This document shows positions 15,101 to 24,619 of a stretch of 30,297 nt of DNA, one piece after another (the first letter of the stretch is position 1; each line of letters begins with the position of its first letter). The position numbers and the translations under genes were made by a program. Location: positions 1 through 30,297 of the forward strand of contig CATXUX010000041.1 of NCBI GenBank assembly GCA_958402795.1. The letters are read 5' to 3'. The stretch is from an uncultured Lachnospiraceae bacterium (GTDB taxonomy: Bacteria; Bacillota; Clostridia; Lachnospirales; Lachnospiraceae). The notes under the pieces are model-generated. The model had not been told where the DNA came from. It was given only the letters and a program-made list of their open reading frames with translations, and did no database searches.

Positions 15101-17575
15101 ATGCTACGGATAAAATGGAATGATAACTGGCAGTTCACCAGAGGAAGCAAGTCGCTGATGTCAGCGTTCATGGGCGGGCCGGAATCAGAACCGGTAGAAC
15201 TGCCGCATGATGCGATGATTCATGAGGAACGAACTCCGGATACGTCAAACGGAACGCAGACAGGATATGCACCGGGCGGACTTTATACGTATGTGAAAAA
15301 ACTCCATGTTCCGCAGGAATGGCAGGAAAAAACGGTAATTCTGGAATTTGAAGGGGTGTATGCTACCGCCATGGTCTATGTAAATGACGATCTGGCGGCA
15401 ACACATCTTTATGGGTATTCTAATTTCTATGTGACTCTGGACAAATATCTGGAGTATGGAAAGGAAAATGAAATCCGGGTTGTGGCGGATAATGCCGCGG
15501 AAAAAAACAGCCGCTGGTATTCCGGAAGCGGGATTTACCGGAATGTAAATCTGATGATCGGCGCACGGATCCATATCCCGGCGGACGGCGTGATGATCAG
15601 GACACCGGACGTAGCGGAGACCTATGCTGCGGTGGAGGTTGCTTCATCGATTAAAAATCTGACACGGGTGAAAGAAAAAGTTACGGTGGAAGTCACGATC
15701 TCCCGGGAGGGTACGGTGGTAGGAACGGACCGGATCGGGGTGACGATGTTCAACCGGGCAGAAGAAAAAGTATACCAGAAGATTGCGGTGCAGAAACCGG
15801 ATCTGTGGAGTCCGGAGAATCCTGCGTTGTATGACTGTACGGTAAAAGTGTATGCAGGAGAAGAACTTCTGGATGAAACAAGGGAGCATTTTGGATTCCG
15901 GAAACTGGAACTGGATGCTGAACAGGGACTCCGGATCAATGGAAAGCAAGTAAAATTACGAGGAACCTGCATCCATCATGACAACGGAATCATCGGTGCG
16001 GCCACACTGGAAAAAGCAGAAGAAAGACGCTGCCGTCAGATGAAAGAGGCGGGATTTAACAGTATCCGAAGCGCGCATCATCCGATGAGCAAGGCCATGC
16101 TGGACGCATGTGATAAATATGGAATGCTGGTCATGGACGAATTGAGCGATATGTGGACGAATCACAAGAATCCGAATGATTTTGCCCTGCATTTTTTAGA
16201 CTGCGCGGATGCAGAAATTGAAAGTATGGTCAAAAAAGATTACAACCATCCGTGTGTGATCCTGTATTCTGCAGGAAATGAAATTCCGGAGACGGGAACT
16301 GCACGGGGGGCTCAGATCAATCGTTCGCTCTGCAACCGGTTTCACGAACTGGATCCGTCCCGTTACACGACCAATGCGATCAACGGGATGCTGGCTCTGG
16401 GGGCAAAGATGGGGACGGTCATTCAGGATGTGATGCGCGGACAAAAGGCGAAACAGACGTCTTCCGGGGAAGGAAAGCAGGAAGAGGGAGCCAGCGCGCT
16501 GAACAGCATGATGGCTCTGATGGTCGGCGAAATGGCGGATGCGTTTGCGTGTCATCCGCTGATGACAGCGTGCATTGAAGAGGCAAGTCAGGGTATGGAT
16601 ATTACCGGACTGAATTATCTGACCGGACGGCACGTCCTGGAAAAAACATTACATCCGAATAAGCCTGTGCTTGGAACGGAAACTTATCCGGCAGATATCG
16701 TGCGGCTCTGGGATATTGTAAAGAACTACGATCATGTACTGGGCGACTTTACATGGACCGGATACGATTATCTGGGAGAAGCAGGATGCGGCGTATTTTA
16801 TTATGACGGGACACAGAACTTTAACGGAGTATATCCGGACCGGATCGCGTATATAGGCGACATCAACATTATCGGATACCGCAGACCAATCAGCTATCTG
16901 CGTGAGATCGTATACGGTCTGCGTAAGGAGCCGTATATTGCAGTTGAGCGTGTCGATAAGTATGGAATGGAACACTCGCAGACAGCATGGATGCTTAAGG
17001 ACAACCTTGCAAGCTGGACATGGCCGGGATATGAAGGAAAGCCTGCAAAGATAGATATATACAGCGGTGCGGAGGAAGTAGAATTGTTCCTGAACGGGAA
17101 ATCGCTGGGAAAGAAGCCTGCCGGAGAAGAGCATGGATTCACCGCTTCTTATGAGACGGTCTACGAACCCGGCGAACTGCTGGCGGTCAGTTATCAGGCA
17201 GGAACCAGAACCGGACAATTTGTGCTGCATACGGCAGAAAATGATGTGGATCTTCTCGTGGAATGCGAAGAAACCGCACTCAGAGCGGACGGGGCAGATC
17301 TGGCGTTTCTCACAGTGAAACTGGCGGACAAAAATGGGATTGAAAATTTGAATGCAAAAAAGAACGTGACTGTTTGTGTGGAAGGCGCGGGAACTCTGCA
17401 GGGATTCGGAAATGCAGATCCAAGGTCTGTGGGAAGCTATGATAACACCACATGGGAGACGTATGACGGACAAGTGATGGCTGTGGTACGTGCAGGATAT
17501 GAAAAAGGAGAGATCCGGGTAAAATTTGAAGCCGAAGGCTGTCGGACACAGGAAGTTGTCATTCCGGTAGAGTGA
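15101..17575 (+). CDS. Glycoside hydrolase family 2 enzyme (beta-galactosidase/glucuronidase superfamily), first of tandem pair
   Basis: An 824-residue retaining GH2 enzyme. Domains by position: sugar-binding jelly roll (1-175, with VELPHDAMIHEER and WYSGSGIYRNV), Ig-like domain (about 180-275), TIM barrel (about 280-605), a DUF4982-like domain (about 615-690) and a C-terminal Ig-like domain. The acid/base is E394 (AGNEIPETG) and the nucleophile E527 (LGTETYP). A charged Ser/Gly/Glu-rich insert interrupts the barrel near residues 445-465. No signal peptide is present, so it should work in the cytoplasm on imported glycosides. Start ATG 15101 follows GGAGAAG. The specific sugar is not readable; galactoside, glucuronide and other beta-linked substrates are all possible. 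Confidence 0.92.
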   Translation: MLRIKWNDNWQFTRGSKSLMSAFMGGPESEPVELPHDAMIHEERTPDTSNGTQTGYAPGGLYTYVKKLHVPQEWQEKTVILEFEGVYATAMVYVNDDLAATHLYGYSNFYVTLDKYLEYGKENEIRVVADNAAEKNSRWYSGSGIYRNVNLMIGARIHIPADGVMIRTPDVAETYAAVEVASSIKNLTRVKEKVTVEVTISREGTVVGTDRIGVTMFNRAEEKVYQKIAVQKPDLWSPENPALYDCTVKVYAGEELLDETREHFGFRKLELDAEQGLRINGKQVKLRGTCIHHDNGIIGAATLEKAEERRCRQMKEAGFNSIRSAHHPMSKAMLDACDKYGMLVMDELSDMWTNHKNPNDFALHFLDCADAEIESMVKKDYNHPCVILYSAGNEIPETGTARGAQINRSLCNRFHELDPSRYTTNAINGMLALGAKMGTVIQDVMRGQKAKQTSSGEGKQEEGASALNSMMALMVGEMADAFACHPLMTACIEEASQGMDITGLNYLTGRHVLEKTLHPNKPVLGTETYPADIVRLWDIVKNYDHVLGDFTWTGYDYLGEAGCGVFYYDGTQNFNGVYPDRIAYIGDINIIGYRRPISYLREIVYGLRKEPYIAVERVDKYGMEHSQTAWMLKDNLASWTWPGYEGKPAKIDIYSGAEEVELFLNGKSLGKKPAGEEHGFTASYETVYEPGELLAVSYQAGTRTGQFVLHTAENDVDLLVECEETALRADGADLAFLTVKLADKNGIENLNAKKNVTVCVEGAGTLQGFGNADPRSVGSYDNTTWETYDGQVMAVVRAGYEKGEIRVKFEAEGCRTQEVVIPVE

Positions 17576-17682
17576 CGGCGTCAGCGATCCGCCCAATAGG
17601 AGACGGATGGCTGCTTCAGGAGAGGACAGGCAGGGATGCAAGCCGCTCTTTGAAAAGAAAGAACATGCAGAGGAGGACGATC

Positions 17683-20178
17683 ATGAGGAAAATAAAATTT
17701 AACGATGGATGGGTATTTCATGAAGGCGGGGGAGGATCGCTGAGCGCGCTGATGGGCGGCGGCGCGGATTCCAGGGAAGTGAGGCTCCCACATGATGCTT
17801 CCATTGAAAAGGTTCGGAATCCGGAGGAACCAAACGGAAGCGGAAACGGTTTCTTCAGGGAAGAGACGATCCACTACACGAAGGAATTTGACTTATGCGC
17901 AGAAGACGCGGGAAAGAATATCTGGCTCGAGTTTGAAGGGGTATATCAGAATGCATTTGTCTATATCAACCATGCGTATGCCGGAAAATGCCCGTATGGA
18001 TATGGGAATTTTTATATTGACGCGACGAAATATGTACGGTTTGACAAGAAGAATGAAGTCAAGGTGCTTGTAAAAAACGGAGTGCCAAGCGGGAGATGGT
18101 ACACAGGAAACGGAATATACCGGGATGTAAATCTAATGATCGCGGACCGGATGCATCTGGTTCCGGAGGGAATCCATCTGGCGGCAGTTGATGTGGAGGA
18201 AGGAATGGCCGTTGTCCGGGCAGAGTCAGTGATTGCGTATACGGGAACCGGCATAAAAGAGATCACACTCCATCTGCAATTGCTGGATGCGGACGGGAAC
18301 GTTGCTGCGGAAAACCGGATGCCGGTTACCGTGGAAGAACATACCAGGCAGAAATACCGGCAGACACTTTATGTTGACGATCCGAAGCTGTGGGATGTGG
18401 ATTGTCCGTATTTGTACCGCTATCATGCGGCGCTGGAAGAAGACGGGAAGATACTGGATGAGGAAGAAGGTACGTTCGGCATCCGGAGTCTTCAACTGGA
18501 TGTCAGGCACGGTCTGCGTATAAACGGGAAGACGGTCAAGCTGAGAGGCGGCTGCATCCACCATGACAACGGGATAACAGGGACGGCAGAATTTGCACAT
18601 GCGGCAGAATTTCGCGTAAAGAGGATGAAAGAAGCCGGGTATAACGCCATCCGCAGCTCACATTATCCGATGAGCAGAAAACTTCTGGAAGCCTGTGATA
18701 AGCTGGGAATGCTGGTTATGGATGAATTTTCCGACGTATGGACAACGACAAAAGTGGATTATGACTATGGAACGCATATGACAGAATGGTGGGAACATGA
18801 TGTGACGAATCTGGTGAATAAGGATTATAATCATCCGTGCGTCATCATGTATTCGATCGGAAATGAGATCCCGGAGACCGGGAATCCATTTGACGTACAG
18901 TGGGGCAAAAAGATTGCGGATAAGATCCGAAGCCTGGATGATTCCAGATATGTCACAAACAGTCTGAATCTGATGCTCAGTATTATGGACCAGATGGACG
19001 AGGTAATGGCAGAACTGCAGGGCGGTGCAGAGGCGGACAGCGGGAAAACAGAGGAAACTCCGGCGGAAGCAGACGTTGATGTTCAGGAAAATGCGGAAAT
19101 CAACAGCATGATGAGCAGCATGGGGGATATGATGAACCTGCTGATCGCCAGCAATGTTGCGGGAAAGGCGACAGAAGAAGCATTTGCACAGGTAGATATC
19201 GCAGGGTATAACTATGCGGCCTGCCGTTACGAACCGGATCAGAAACAATATCCAAACCGGATTCTGGTAGGTTCTGAAACTTATCCGCGGGATCTGGATG
19301 TAAACTGGGAGCTGGTGGAGAAGTATCCGCGCGTGATCGGCGATTTTTCCTGGACGGCGTGGGATTATCTGGGAGAAGCAGGAATTGGAAAAATTACCTA
19401 TGGAAAGCCGCAGGGGATGAGTTTTTATGCGCCGTATCCATATAAAGCAGCTTATTGTGGAGATATGAACCTGATCGGCGACAGGAGACCGGTTTCATAC
19501 TGGCGTGAAATGATCTGGGGATTTCGTAAAAAGCCTTATATTGCCGTTCAGCCGCCCAAGTATTATGGGGTTGAGCACGGCATGACCAACTGGAGCATGA
19601 CGGATGCGGTACGGAGCTGGAACTGGAGCGGATATGAGGGACGCCCGGTGATTGTGGAAGTTTATGCAGACGCAGACGAAGCGGCGCTGTATGTAAACGG
19701 CGAAATGGCTGAAAAGAAGACCGTCGGAGAGACGAAAAAATTCGTTACATTTTTTGAGACTACTTATGTGCCGGGCACGCTGGAAGTGGCAGTATATAAA
19801 AATGGTGCAGAAACCGGGAGAGACTCTCTCGTGACAGCCGGTTCGGATGTGCGGATTCAGGCTTATGCGGATATGCAGCAGATTCCGGCGGATGCAAGCG
19901 ATATCTGTTACGTAGAGATCAGTATGGTGGACGCCGACGGAAATCTGAATACAGACGCAAAAAAAGCAGTAACAATCTCTGTGGACGGACCGGGCGTGGT
20001 CCAGGGATTCGGAAGCGCAGATCCGGAATCTGAAGAAAACTACTTTGACCGGACGGCGAAAGCTTATGAGGGACGGCTGCGGGCGGCAATCCGCGGGACG
20101 GGAGAAAAAGGTATGATCACGGTGACACTGCAGGCGGACGACTGTAAGACGGCACAAGTGCAGATTGAGGCTGTTTAA
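17683..20178 (+). CDS. Glycoside hydrolase family 2 enzyme, second of tandem pair
   Basis: An 831-residue paralogue of the preceding GH2 with the same domain order and no signal peptide. The acid/base is E395 (IGNEIPETG) and the nucleophile E532 (GSETYPRD). Its barrel insert (about 440-485) is longer and more acidic, rich in E, A and D, and is followed by NSMMSSMGDMMN, the counterpart of NSMMALM in the first copy. ATG 17683 was chosen for GGAGG at 17672-17676 and because homology to the first copy begins there; the reading frame stays open upstream to 17572 without matching the family. It lies 107 bases after the first GH2, with no terminator between, so both are probably on one transcript. 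Confidence 0.92.
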   Translation: MRKIKFNDGWVFHEGGGGSLSALMGGGADSREVRLPHDASIEKVRNPEEPNGSGNGFFREETIHYTKEFDLCAEDAGKNIWLEFEGVYQNAFVYINHAYAGKCPYGYGNFYIDATKYVRFDKKNEVKVLVKNGVPSGRWYTGNGIYRDVNLMIADRMHLVPEGIHLAAVDVEEGMAVVRAESVIAYTGTGIKEITLHLQLLDADGNVAAENRMPVTVEEHTRQKYRQTLYVDDPKLWDVDCPYLYRYHAALEEDGKILDEEEGTFGIRSLQLDVRHGLRINGKTVKLRGGCIHHDNGITGTAEFAHAAEFRVKRMKEAGYNAIRSSHYPMSRKLLEACDKLGMLVMDEFSDVWTTTKVDYDYGTHMTEWWEHDVTNLVNKDYNHPCVIMYSIGNEIPETGNPFDVQWGKKIADKIRSLDDSRYVTNSLNLMLSIMDQMDEVMAELQGGAEADSGKTEETPAEADVDVQENAEINSMMSSMGDMMNLLIASNVAGKATEEAFAQVDIAGYNYAACRYEPDQKQYPNRILVGSETYPRDLDVNWELVEKYPRVIGDFSWTAWDYLGEAGIGKITYGKPQGMSFYAPYPYKAAYCGDMNLIGDRRPVSYWREMIWGFRKKPYIAVQPPKYYGVEHGMTNWSMTDAVRSWNWSGYEGRPVIVEVYADADEAALYVNGEMAEKKTVGETKKFVTFFETTYVPGTLEVAVYKNGAETGRDSLVTAGSDVRIQAYADMQQIPADASDICYVEISMVDADGNLNTDAKKAVTISVDGPGVVQGFGSADPESEENYFDRTAKAYEGRLRAAIRGTGEKGMITVTLQADDCKTAQVQIEAV

Positions 20179-20182
20179 GAAT

Positions 20183-20226
20183 AAAACTGGCTCAGTATCA
20201 TTTCGATACTTGAGCCAGTTTTTTTA
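20183..20226. terminator. Bidirectional intrinsic terminator between GH2 and MATE genes
   Basis: AAAACTGGCTCA plus GTATC (20183-20199) pairs with GATAC and TGAGCCAGTTTT (20205-20222) with one bulged T and a five-base loop, then a T run. The mirrored A/T flanks allow termination on both strands. It begins five bases after the second GH2 stop, and the last codons and stop of the MATE gene (20198) lie inside the stem. Confidence 0.9.
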
Positions 20227-21562
20227 CCCGGTAAATGTAATAGACGATAAACAATACCGAGGACAGCAGCCAGGTAAGCGGGTAGCTGAAAATAATATTC
20301 TGGATCGTCGGGGCGTAGTGCAGGATGCCGATGATCCAGACCACACGCAGCAGGCAGACGCCGCACAGTGTGATCATGGTGGGGACAATGACGTCGCCCA
20401 TTCCGCGCAGCGCTCCGGACAAGACTTCGACAAATGCGAAGATCGTATACCATGGGGCGATCATCATCATCATTTCCGAACCAATCTGTACTACGCCTGC
20501 ATCGGAGGTGAACAGGCGGAAGAGCGGAAGCCGCGCGGCGATCAGGATCACGGTCAGGAAAAGTGACAGCACGAGATCCATTCCGAGGCAGACACCGGTA
20601 CTCTTTTTGACGCGGTCATATTTTCCCGCGCCGAAGTTCTGCCCGACAAAGGTGGTGATCGAGACGCCGAAAGCACCGCTGATCATCCAGAAAATTGCGT
20701 CCAGTTTTCCATAAGCCGACCATGCGGCTACGGTATCTGTACCGAACGTATTCAGCGCTGCCTGAATGATCACATTGGTGATGTTGTACATAATGGACTG
20801 GATACCGGCGGGCAGACCGATCCGTAACTGGGCGCGCAGAACAGAACCATGCAGCCGGATATTCCGCAGGGACAAATTCAGAATCCCGTCGGAAACCATT
20901 AGTTTCCGGGTAACCAGCACGGCGCTGACCGCCTGTGAAAGCAGTGTTGCCAGTGCAACTCCGGTTACACCCATGTGGAACACTACGACAAATAAAATAT
21001 CCAGTACAATATTGACAATACAACAGAAGATCAGGTAGTAGAGCGGGTGTTTCGAATCACCGATGGCCCGCAGGATGCCTGCTCCCATATTATAGATAAA
21101 TACAAAAAGGATGCCTGCAAAATAAATCCGCAGATAGATTGTAGAATCCGCGACCAGTTCTTCCGGCGTGTTCATCAGGTGCAGCAGGGCGGGAGCAAGT
21201 GAGATCCCGAGAATACTGATTATGATACTGCCGATGATCGAAAACGCATACGCCGTATGCAGGCTTTCCCGGACATGCTTCTCGTCTCTTGCCCCAAAAA
21301 ACTGGGAGATAACGACCGTTGCTCCGGAAGACAGTCCGGTGAAGAATCCGACGGTCAGGTTTACAATCTGCCCGGAAGAACCGCCTACACTGGCGAGCGC
21401 TTCCTTCCCGACAAACTGTCCCACAATGACCGTATCAATCGTGTTGTAAAGCTGCTGAAAAAAAGTTCCGAAAACGATCGGAAAGAAAAAAATAAGTAAC
21501 TGCTTCCAGATCACTCCCTCTGTGATCTGATTCTCATTTGTAGTTTCTGAACCATGCATCAT
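20198..21562 (-). CDS. MATE family multidrug/metabolite efflux transporter
   Basis: A 454-residue integral membrane protein with about twelve hydrophobic helices in two MatE repeats. Family stretches are the N-terminal FPIVFGTFFQQLYNTIDTVI, VGGSSGQIVNLTVGFFTGLS, GDSKHPLYYLIF and the second-repeat GQNFGAGKYDRVKKS. MATE proteins export cationic drugs or metabolites using Na+ or H+ gradients; the substrate is unknown. The start at 21562 has GAGAGG upstream. It has its own promoter and is convergent with the GH2 unit, so it is probably not part of glycoside use. Confidence 0.93.
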   Translation of the reverse strand: MMHGSETTNENQITEGVIWKQLLIFFFPIVFGTFFQQLYNTIDTVIVGQFVGKEALASVGGSSGQIVNLTVGFFTGLSSGATVVISQFFGARDEKHVRESLHTAYAFSIIGSIIISILGISLAPALLHLMNTPEELVADSTIYLRIYFAGILFVFIYNMGAGILRAIGDSKHPLYYLIFCCIVNIVLDILFVVVFHMGVTGVALATLLSQAVSAVLVTRKLMVSDGILNLSLRNIRLHGSVLRAQLRIGLPAGIQSIMYNITNVIIQAALNTFGTDTVAAWSAYGKLDAIFWMISGAFGVSITTFVGQNFGAGKYDRVKKSTGVCLGMDLVLSLFLTVILIAARLPLFRLFTSDAGVVQIGSEMMMMIAPWYTIFAFVEVLSGALRGMGDVIVPTMITLCGVCLLRVVWIIGILHYAPTIQNIIFSYPLTWLLSSVLFIVYYIYRVKKLAQVSK

Positions 21563-21601
21563 AGATCCGACCTCTCATCCCAACATGTTTAGACCGGTAA
21601 C

Positions 21602-21630
21602 AACATAGCATGAATAAAAGAAAATGTCAA
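21602..21630 (-). promoter_or_regulatory. Promoter of the MATE gene
   Basis: On the minus strand TTGACA (complement of 21625-21630) and TATGTT (complement of 21602-21607) are separated by 17 bases, about 40 bases upstream of the MATE start codon. Confidence 0.8.
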
Positions 21631-21639
21631 TCTGCTATC

Positions 21640-21692
21640 TGTTCAATTCCCGTAAAATCGAGTATAATACCCATAGAAGTGCGAAGCACTTC
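21640..21692 (+). promoter_or_regulatory. Candidate promoter and start-site hairpin of the aldo/keto reductase gene
   Basis: A -10 TATAAT (21663-21668) lies 17 bases from a poor -35 (TGTTCA, 21640-21645). Immediately downstream, GAAGTGC-GAA-GCACTTC (21676-21692) is a perfect seven-pair hairpin at the predicted 5' end of the transcript, followed by GGCCACTTGCGGAGCAAG. It may be an operator or a 5' stabilising stem, or part of a dispersed intergenic repeat. Confidence 0.5.
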
Positions 21693-21743
21693 GGCCACTT
21701 GCGGAGCAAGGGAAACTGTGAAGAAAAATGGAGGATTATAAAT

Positions 21744-22874
21744 ATGGATAAGAAGAAATTAGGATTTGGTCTGATGCGTCTGCCGGTTAAGACGAATGCA
21801 GAGGGCGTAAGCAGCGTAGATTATGAAAGAGTCTGTCAGATGGCGGATGTGTTTTTGGAGAAAGGCTATACATATTTTGATACTGCTGCGCCTTATCATA
21901 ACGGGGAAAGCGAGATCGCGCTCCGTGAATGTGTGATAAAGAGGCATCCGCGTGAGGCATTTACGGTTACGGATAAGCTGTCGCTTTTTATGATTAAGAA
22001 AAAGGAAGATATACCAGGATTTTTTGAGGCGCAGCTTGAGCACTGCGGCGTGGAATATTTTGATTATTACCTGCTCCATGCCGTTTCTAAGGAAATTTAC
22101 CAGAAGGCCGAAGAGATGCAGGCGTTTGAATTTATGGTGCAGAAGAAAGAAGAAGGGAAGCTGAAGCATATCGGTTTTTCCTTCCATGACAGTGCGGATT
22201 TGCTGGATGAGATCCTGACAAAGCATCCGGAGATGGAATATGTCCAGCTTCAGATCAATTACGCGGACTGGGAAGACGCGGATGTACAGTCCCGCAAATG
22301 CTATGAAGTATGTGTAAAACACAAGAAACCGGTCATTGTTATGGAGCCGGTTAAGGGCGGTCTTCTGGCAAATGTTCCGGAAGATGCAGAAAAACTGCTG
22401 AAGTCTGCAGGACCGGATATGTCGGTCGCATCCTGGGCAATCCGTTTTGCAGCATCCCTGGACAATGTCGTGATGGTGTTAAGCGGAATGAGTGATGAGG
22501 CACAAGTCGCAGATAATCTGTCCTATATGGGGGCGTTTGAACCGCTTACAGAGGAAGAACGTGACCTTGTCCTGAAGACAGCCGCATTGATCAAGGAGAA
22601 AGAAAAAATTGCATGTACGGCGTGCCGTTACTGTGTAGATGACTGTCCGAAAAAAATTGCAATCCCGGATTATTTTAAGCTGGTAAACCGGATCAGTATG
22701 TATGGAGAAAGCCAGATGCAGAGGGCGAAAGCGGACTATACATATTCCATAGAGAAGGAAGGAAAGGGCAAGGCATCTGATTGTATCAAGTGCCGCCGGT
22801 GTGAGGGACATTGCCCGCAGCATCTTCCGATTACAACGTATCTGGAAGAGGTTGCAGGAATGTTTGAAGCGTAA
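21744..22874 (+). CDS. Aldo/keto reductase with C-terminal 4Fe-4S ferredoxin-like domain
   Basis: A 376-residue fusion. Residues 1-280 are an aldo/keto reductase barrel with the catalytic tetrad visible: D46 and Y51 (YFDTAAPYHNGESE), K78 (TDKLS) and H112 (LLHAVS). Residues 285-365 carry two iron-sulfur motifs, C291-x2-C294-x2-C297-x3-C301-P and C347-x2-C350-x2-C353-x3-C357-P. This architecture is common in anaerobes and suggests electron transfer between NAD(P)H and ferredoxin-like partners; the natural substrate is unknown. ATG 21744 was chosen for GGAGG at 21730-21734 and for the family N-terminus KLGFGLMRLP. Confidence 0.93.
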   Translation: MDKKKLGFGLMRLPVKTNAEGVSSVDYERVCQMADVFLEKGYTYFDTAAPYHNGESEIALRECVIKRHPREAFTVTDKLSLFMIKKKEDIPGFFEAQLEHCGVEYFDYYLLHAVSKEIYQKAEEMQAFEFMVQKKEEGKLKHIGFSFHDSADLLDEILTKHPEMEYVQLQINYADWEDADVQSRKCYEVCVKHKKPVIVMEPVKGGLLANVPEDAEKLLKSAGPDMSVASWAIRFAASLDNVVMVLSGMSDEAQVADNLSYMGAFEPLTEEERDLVLKTAALIKEKEKIACTACRYCVDDCPKKIAIPDYFKLVNRISMYGESQMQRAKADYTYSIEKEGKGKASDCIKCRRCEGHCPQHLPITTYLEEVAGMFEA

Positions 22875-22896
22875 GTCAAAGTAGAGGTGGTCATGG

Positions 22897-24471
22897 ATGT
22901 ATTATTTGAATACAGGAGAACAGATGCGTTTGTTTCAAATGACGGCAAACAGTGAAATCTTTGTGGACAAAAGTCTGTTAATAGAAAAGATTTCAGAAGT
23001 GATCGGAAAAGGCTGTCAGTATATTTGTATTACCCGTCCCAGACGGTTTGGGAAAACAATGAATGCGAACATGCTTGGCGCGTATTACACAAAAGGATAT
23101 GACAGCCATCCGTTTTTTGATAAGCTTGCAGTTGCAGGTACAAGGGAATATGAAAAGCATATGAATCAATATAATGTGATTCATATTGATTTTAGCAGGC
23201 AGCCGGATTTATGTGAAACATATGAGGATTATATCCGTGATATTATAGAAACACTCAAAGAAGATTTGAGAGAAGCGTATCCGCGCCTTGGCAGCCGTGA
23301 ATATAAAAGTATCAGTCGAATGCTTTCGGATACGCAGGATACATTTATTTTTATATTAGATGAGTGGGATTCTGTTTTTTATGAGTCCTTTATGACAAAC
23401 AGTGACCGGAGTAGCTTTCTCAAGTTCTTAAAGGGATTATTGAAAGACAGGTCATATGTGGAACTTGCGTATATGACGGGAGTGCTGCCGATCGCAAAAT
23501 ATTCCAGCGGTTCGGAACTGAATATGTTTGATGAATATGATTTTATGAACGACAATATATATGATGCATATTTTGGATTCAGTGAAGAGGAAGTGCGTCA
23601 ATTGTGCAGCAGGAATCAAGGCGTATCCTACGAGGAGATGAAACAATGGTATGACGGATATTATACGAGTGATGGGAAAAGCCTCTTTAATCCCCGCTCA
23701 GTAAGCAAGGCATTGATGCGCGGGGTATGTTTGAATTACTGGACAGAAACAGGTCCGATGAATGAAATTGCGGAGTGCATTGAACATAATGTAGACGAAG
23801 TACGGGAGGATATTGTCAAACTGGTTTCCGGTATTCCGGTAGAAGCAGAATTAAACGGTTACAGTGCGGCGGAACAGCAGCTTGATACCAGAGATGAAAT
23901 TTTGTCGGCAATGGTAGTATATGGTTTTCTTTCATACTATGATGGGTATTTGAAGATTCCGAATCATGAACTGATGGAGAAATTCCAAAAAGTTCTTGCA
24001 CGGAACAGCATGGGAGAAGTAAAAGAGATTGTAGAAAGTTCTAAGTCAATGCTGGAAGCTACACTTGCCGGAGACGAGAAGAAAGTGGCGGAGATTCTGG
24101 AATCTGTACATGACAGGGAAATTCCGTTTTTAGAGTATAATGATGAAAATGCGTTGTCATGTGTGATTACATTATGCTATCTGTATGCCAGAAAGGATTA
24201 TCGGATAGAGAGGGAAGAAAAGAGCGGAAAGGGATATTGCGACTATTTGTTTTATCCTAAAAAAAGCGGGAAAACTGCAATTGTTCTGGAGTTGAAGGTA
24301 GATAAGAAAGCAGAGGACGCGATAAAACAGATAAAAGAAAAAAATTATGTTCAGAAAGTGAAGAACTGTGCTTCTGTTTTGATGGTAGGTATTGCGTATG
24401 ATAAGGCAAAAAAGAAGCATCAGTGCGTGATTGAGCGCTACAAATACGGTTCCGATGGTGTCTTTGGATAA
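22897..24471 (+). CDS. AAA-ATPase-like protein with C-terminal PD-(D/E)XK nuclease domain
   Basis: A 524-residue protein with the AAA-ATPase_like plus PDDEXK_9 architecture, frequent in multiple copies in gut Clostridia and Bacteroidetes and of unproven role. Seen: FVDKS (22-26), variant Walker A RPRRFGKT (47-54), Walker B FILDEWD (152-158), and a C-terminal nuclease core D449...E465-L-K467 followed by KAEDAIKQIKEKNY. ATG 22897 has GAGGTGG seven bases upstream. It is 22 bases after the reductase stop, so readthrough is likely. The D, E and K nuclease residues are all present, so the protein looks intact. Confidence 0.88.
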   Translation: MYYLNTGEQMRLFQMTANSEIFVDKSLLIEKISEVIGKGCQYICITRPRRFGKTMNANMLGAYYTKGYDSHPFFDKLAVAGTREYEKHMNQYNVIHIDFSRQPDLCETYEDYIRDIIETLKEDLREAYPRLGSREYKSISRMLSDTQDTFIFILDEWDSVFYESFMTNSDRSSFLKFLKGLLKDRSYVELAYMTGVLPIAKYSSGSELNMFDEYDFMNDNIYDAYFGFSEEEVRQLCSRNQGVSYEEMKQWYDGYYTSDGKSLFNPRSVSKALMRGVCLNYWTETGPMNEIAECIEHNVDEVREDIVKLVSGIPVEAELNGYSAAEQQLDTRDEILSAMVVYGFLSYYDGYLKIPNHELMEKFQKVLARNSMGEVKEIVESSKSMLEATLAGDEKKVAEILESVHDREIPFLEYNDENALSCVITLCYLYARKDYRIEREEKSGKGYCDYLFYPKKSGKTAIVLELKVDKKAEDAIKQIKEKNYVQKVKNCASVLMVGIAYDKAKKKHQCVIERYKYGSDGVFG

Positions 24472-24473
24472 CT

Positions 24474-24611
24474 TCCCAAGGCCTTTCACTCTATCATGAG
24501 GGGTTAGACCTTGGGACTCCATGATATTTACAGATAGCTACGCACTTTGTGCTTTCGCATCTACGCTCCGCTTCGGTCGGCGCTAATCGAGTGCCATTGG
24601 CACTCAGCGCC
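24474..24611. repeat. Cluster of inverted repeats between convergent genes
   Basis: Three hairpin elements fill this gap: TCCCAAGG with CCTTGGGA (24474-24481, 24509-24516); GCAC-TTT-GTGC (24542-24552); and GAGTGCC-ATT-GGCACTC (24589-24605), which extends through GGCGCT/AGCGCC (24579-24584, 24606-24611). No long T tract follows on either strand. They could be 3'-end structures of the convergent genes or a palindromic dispersed element. Confidence 0.55.
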
Positions 24612-24619
24612 CTAAAACA

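Noticed and set aside
16649..17641. Minus-strand open frame (330 codons) opposite the first GH2 gene
   Set aside because: Antisense to a clearly conserved GH2 enzyme, with shadow-like composition and no supported start.
21744..22874. Assignment of the aldo/keto reductase as the lactaldehyde reductase of the rhamnose pathway
   Set aside because: It is 15 kb away with its own promoter and carries a ferredoxin-like tail; nothing in the sequence links it to lactaldehyde.
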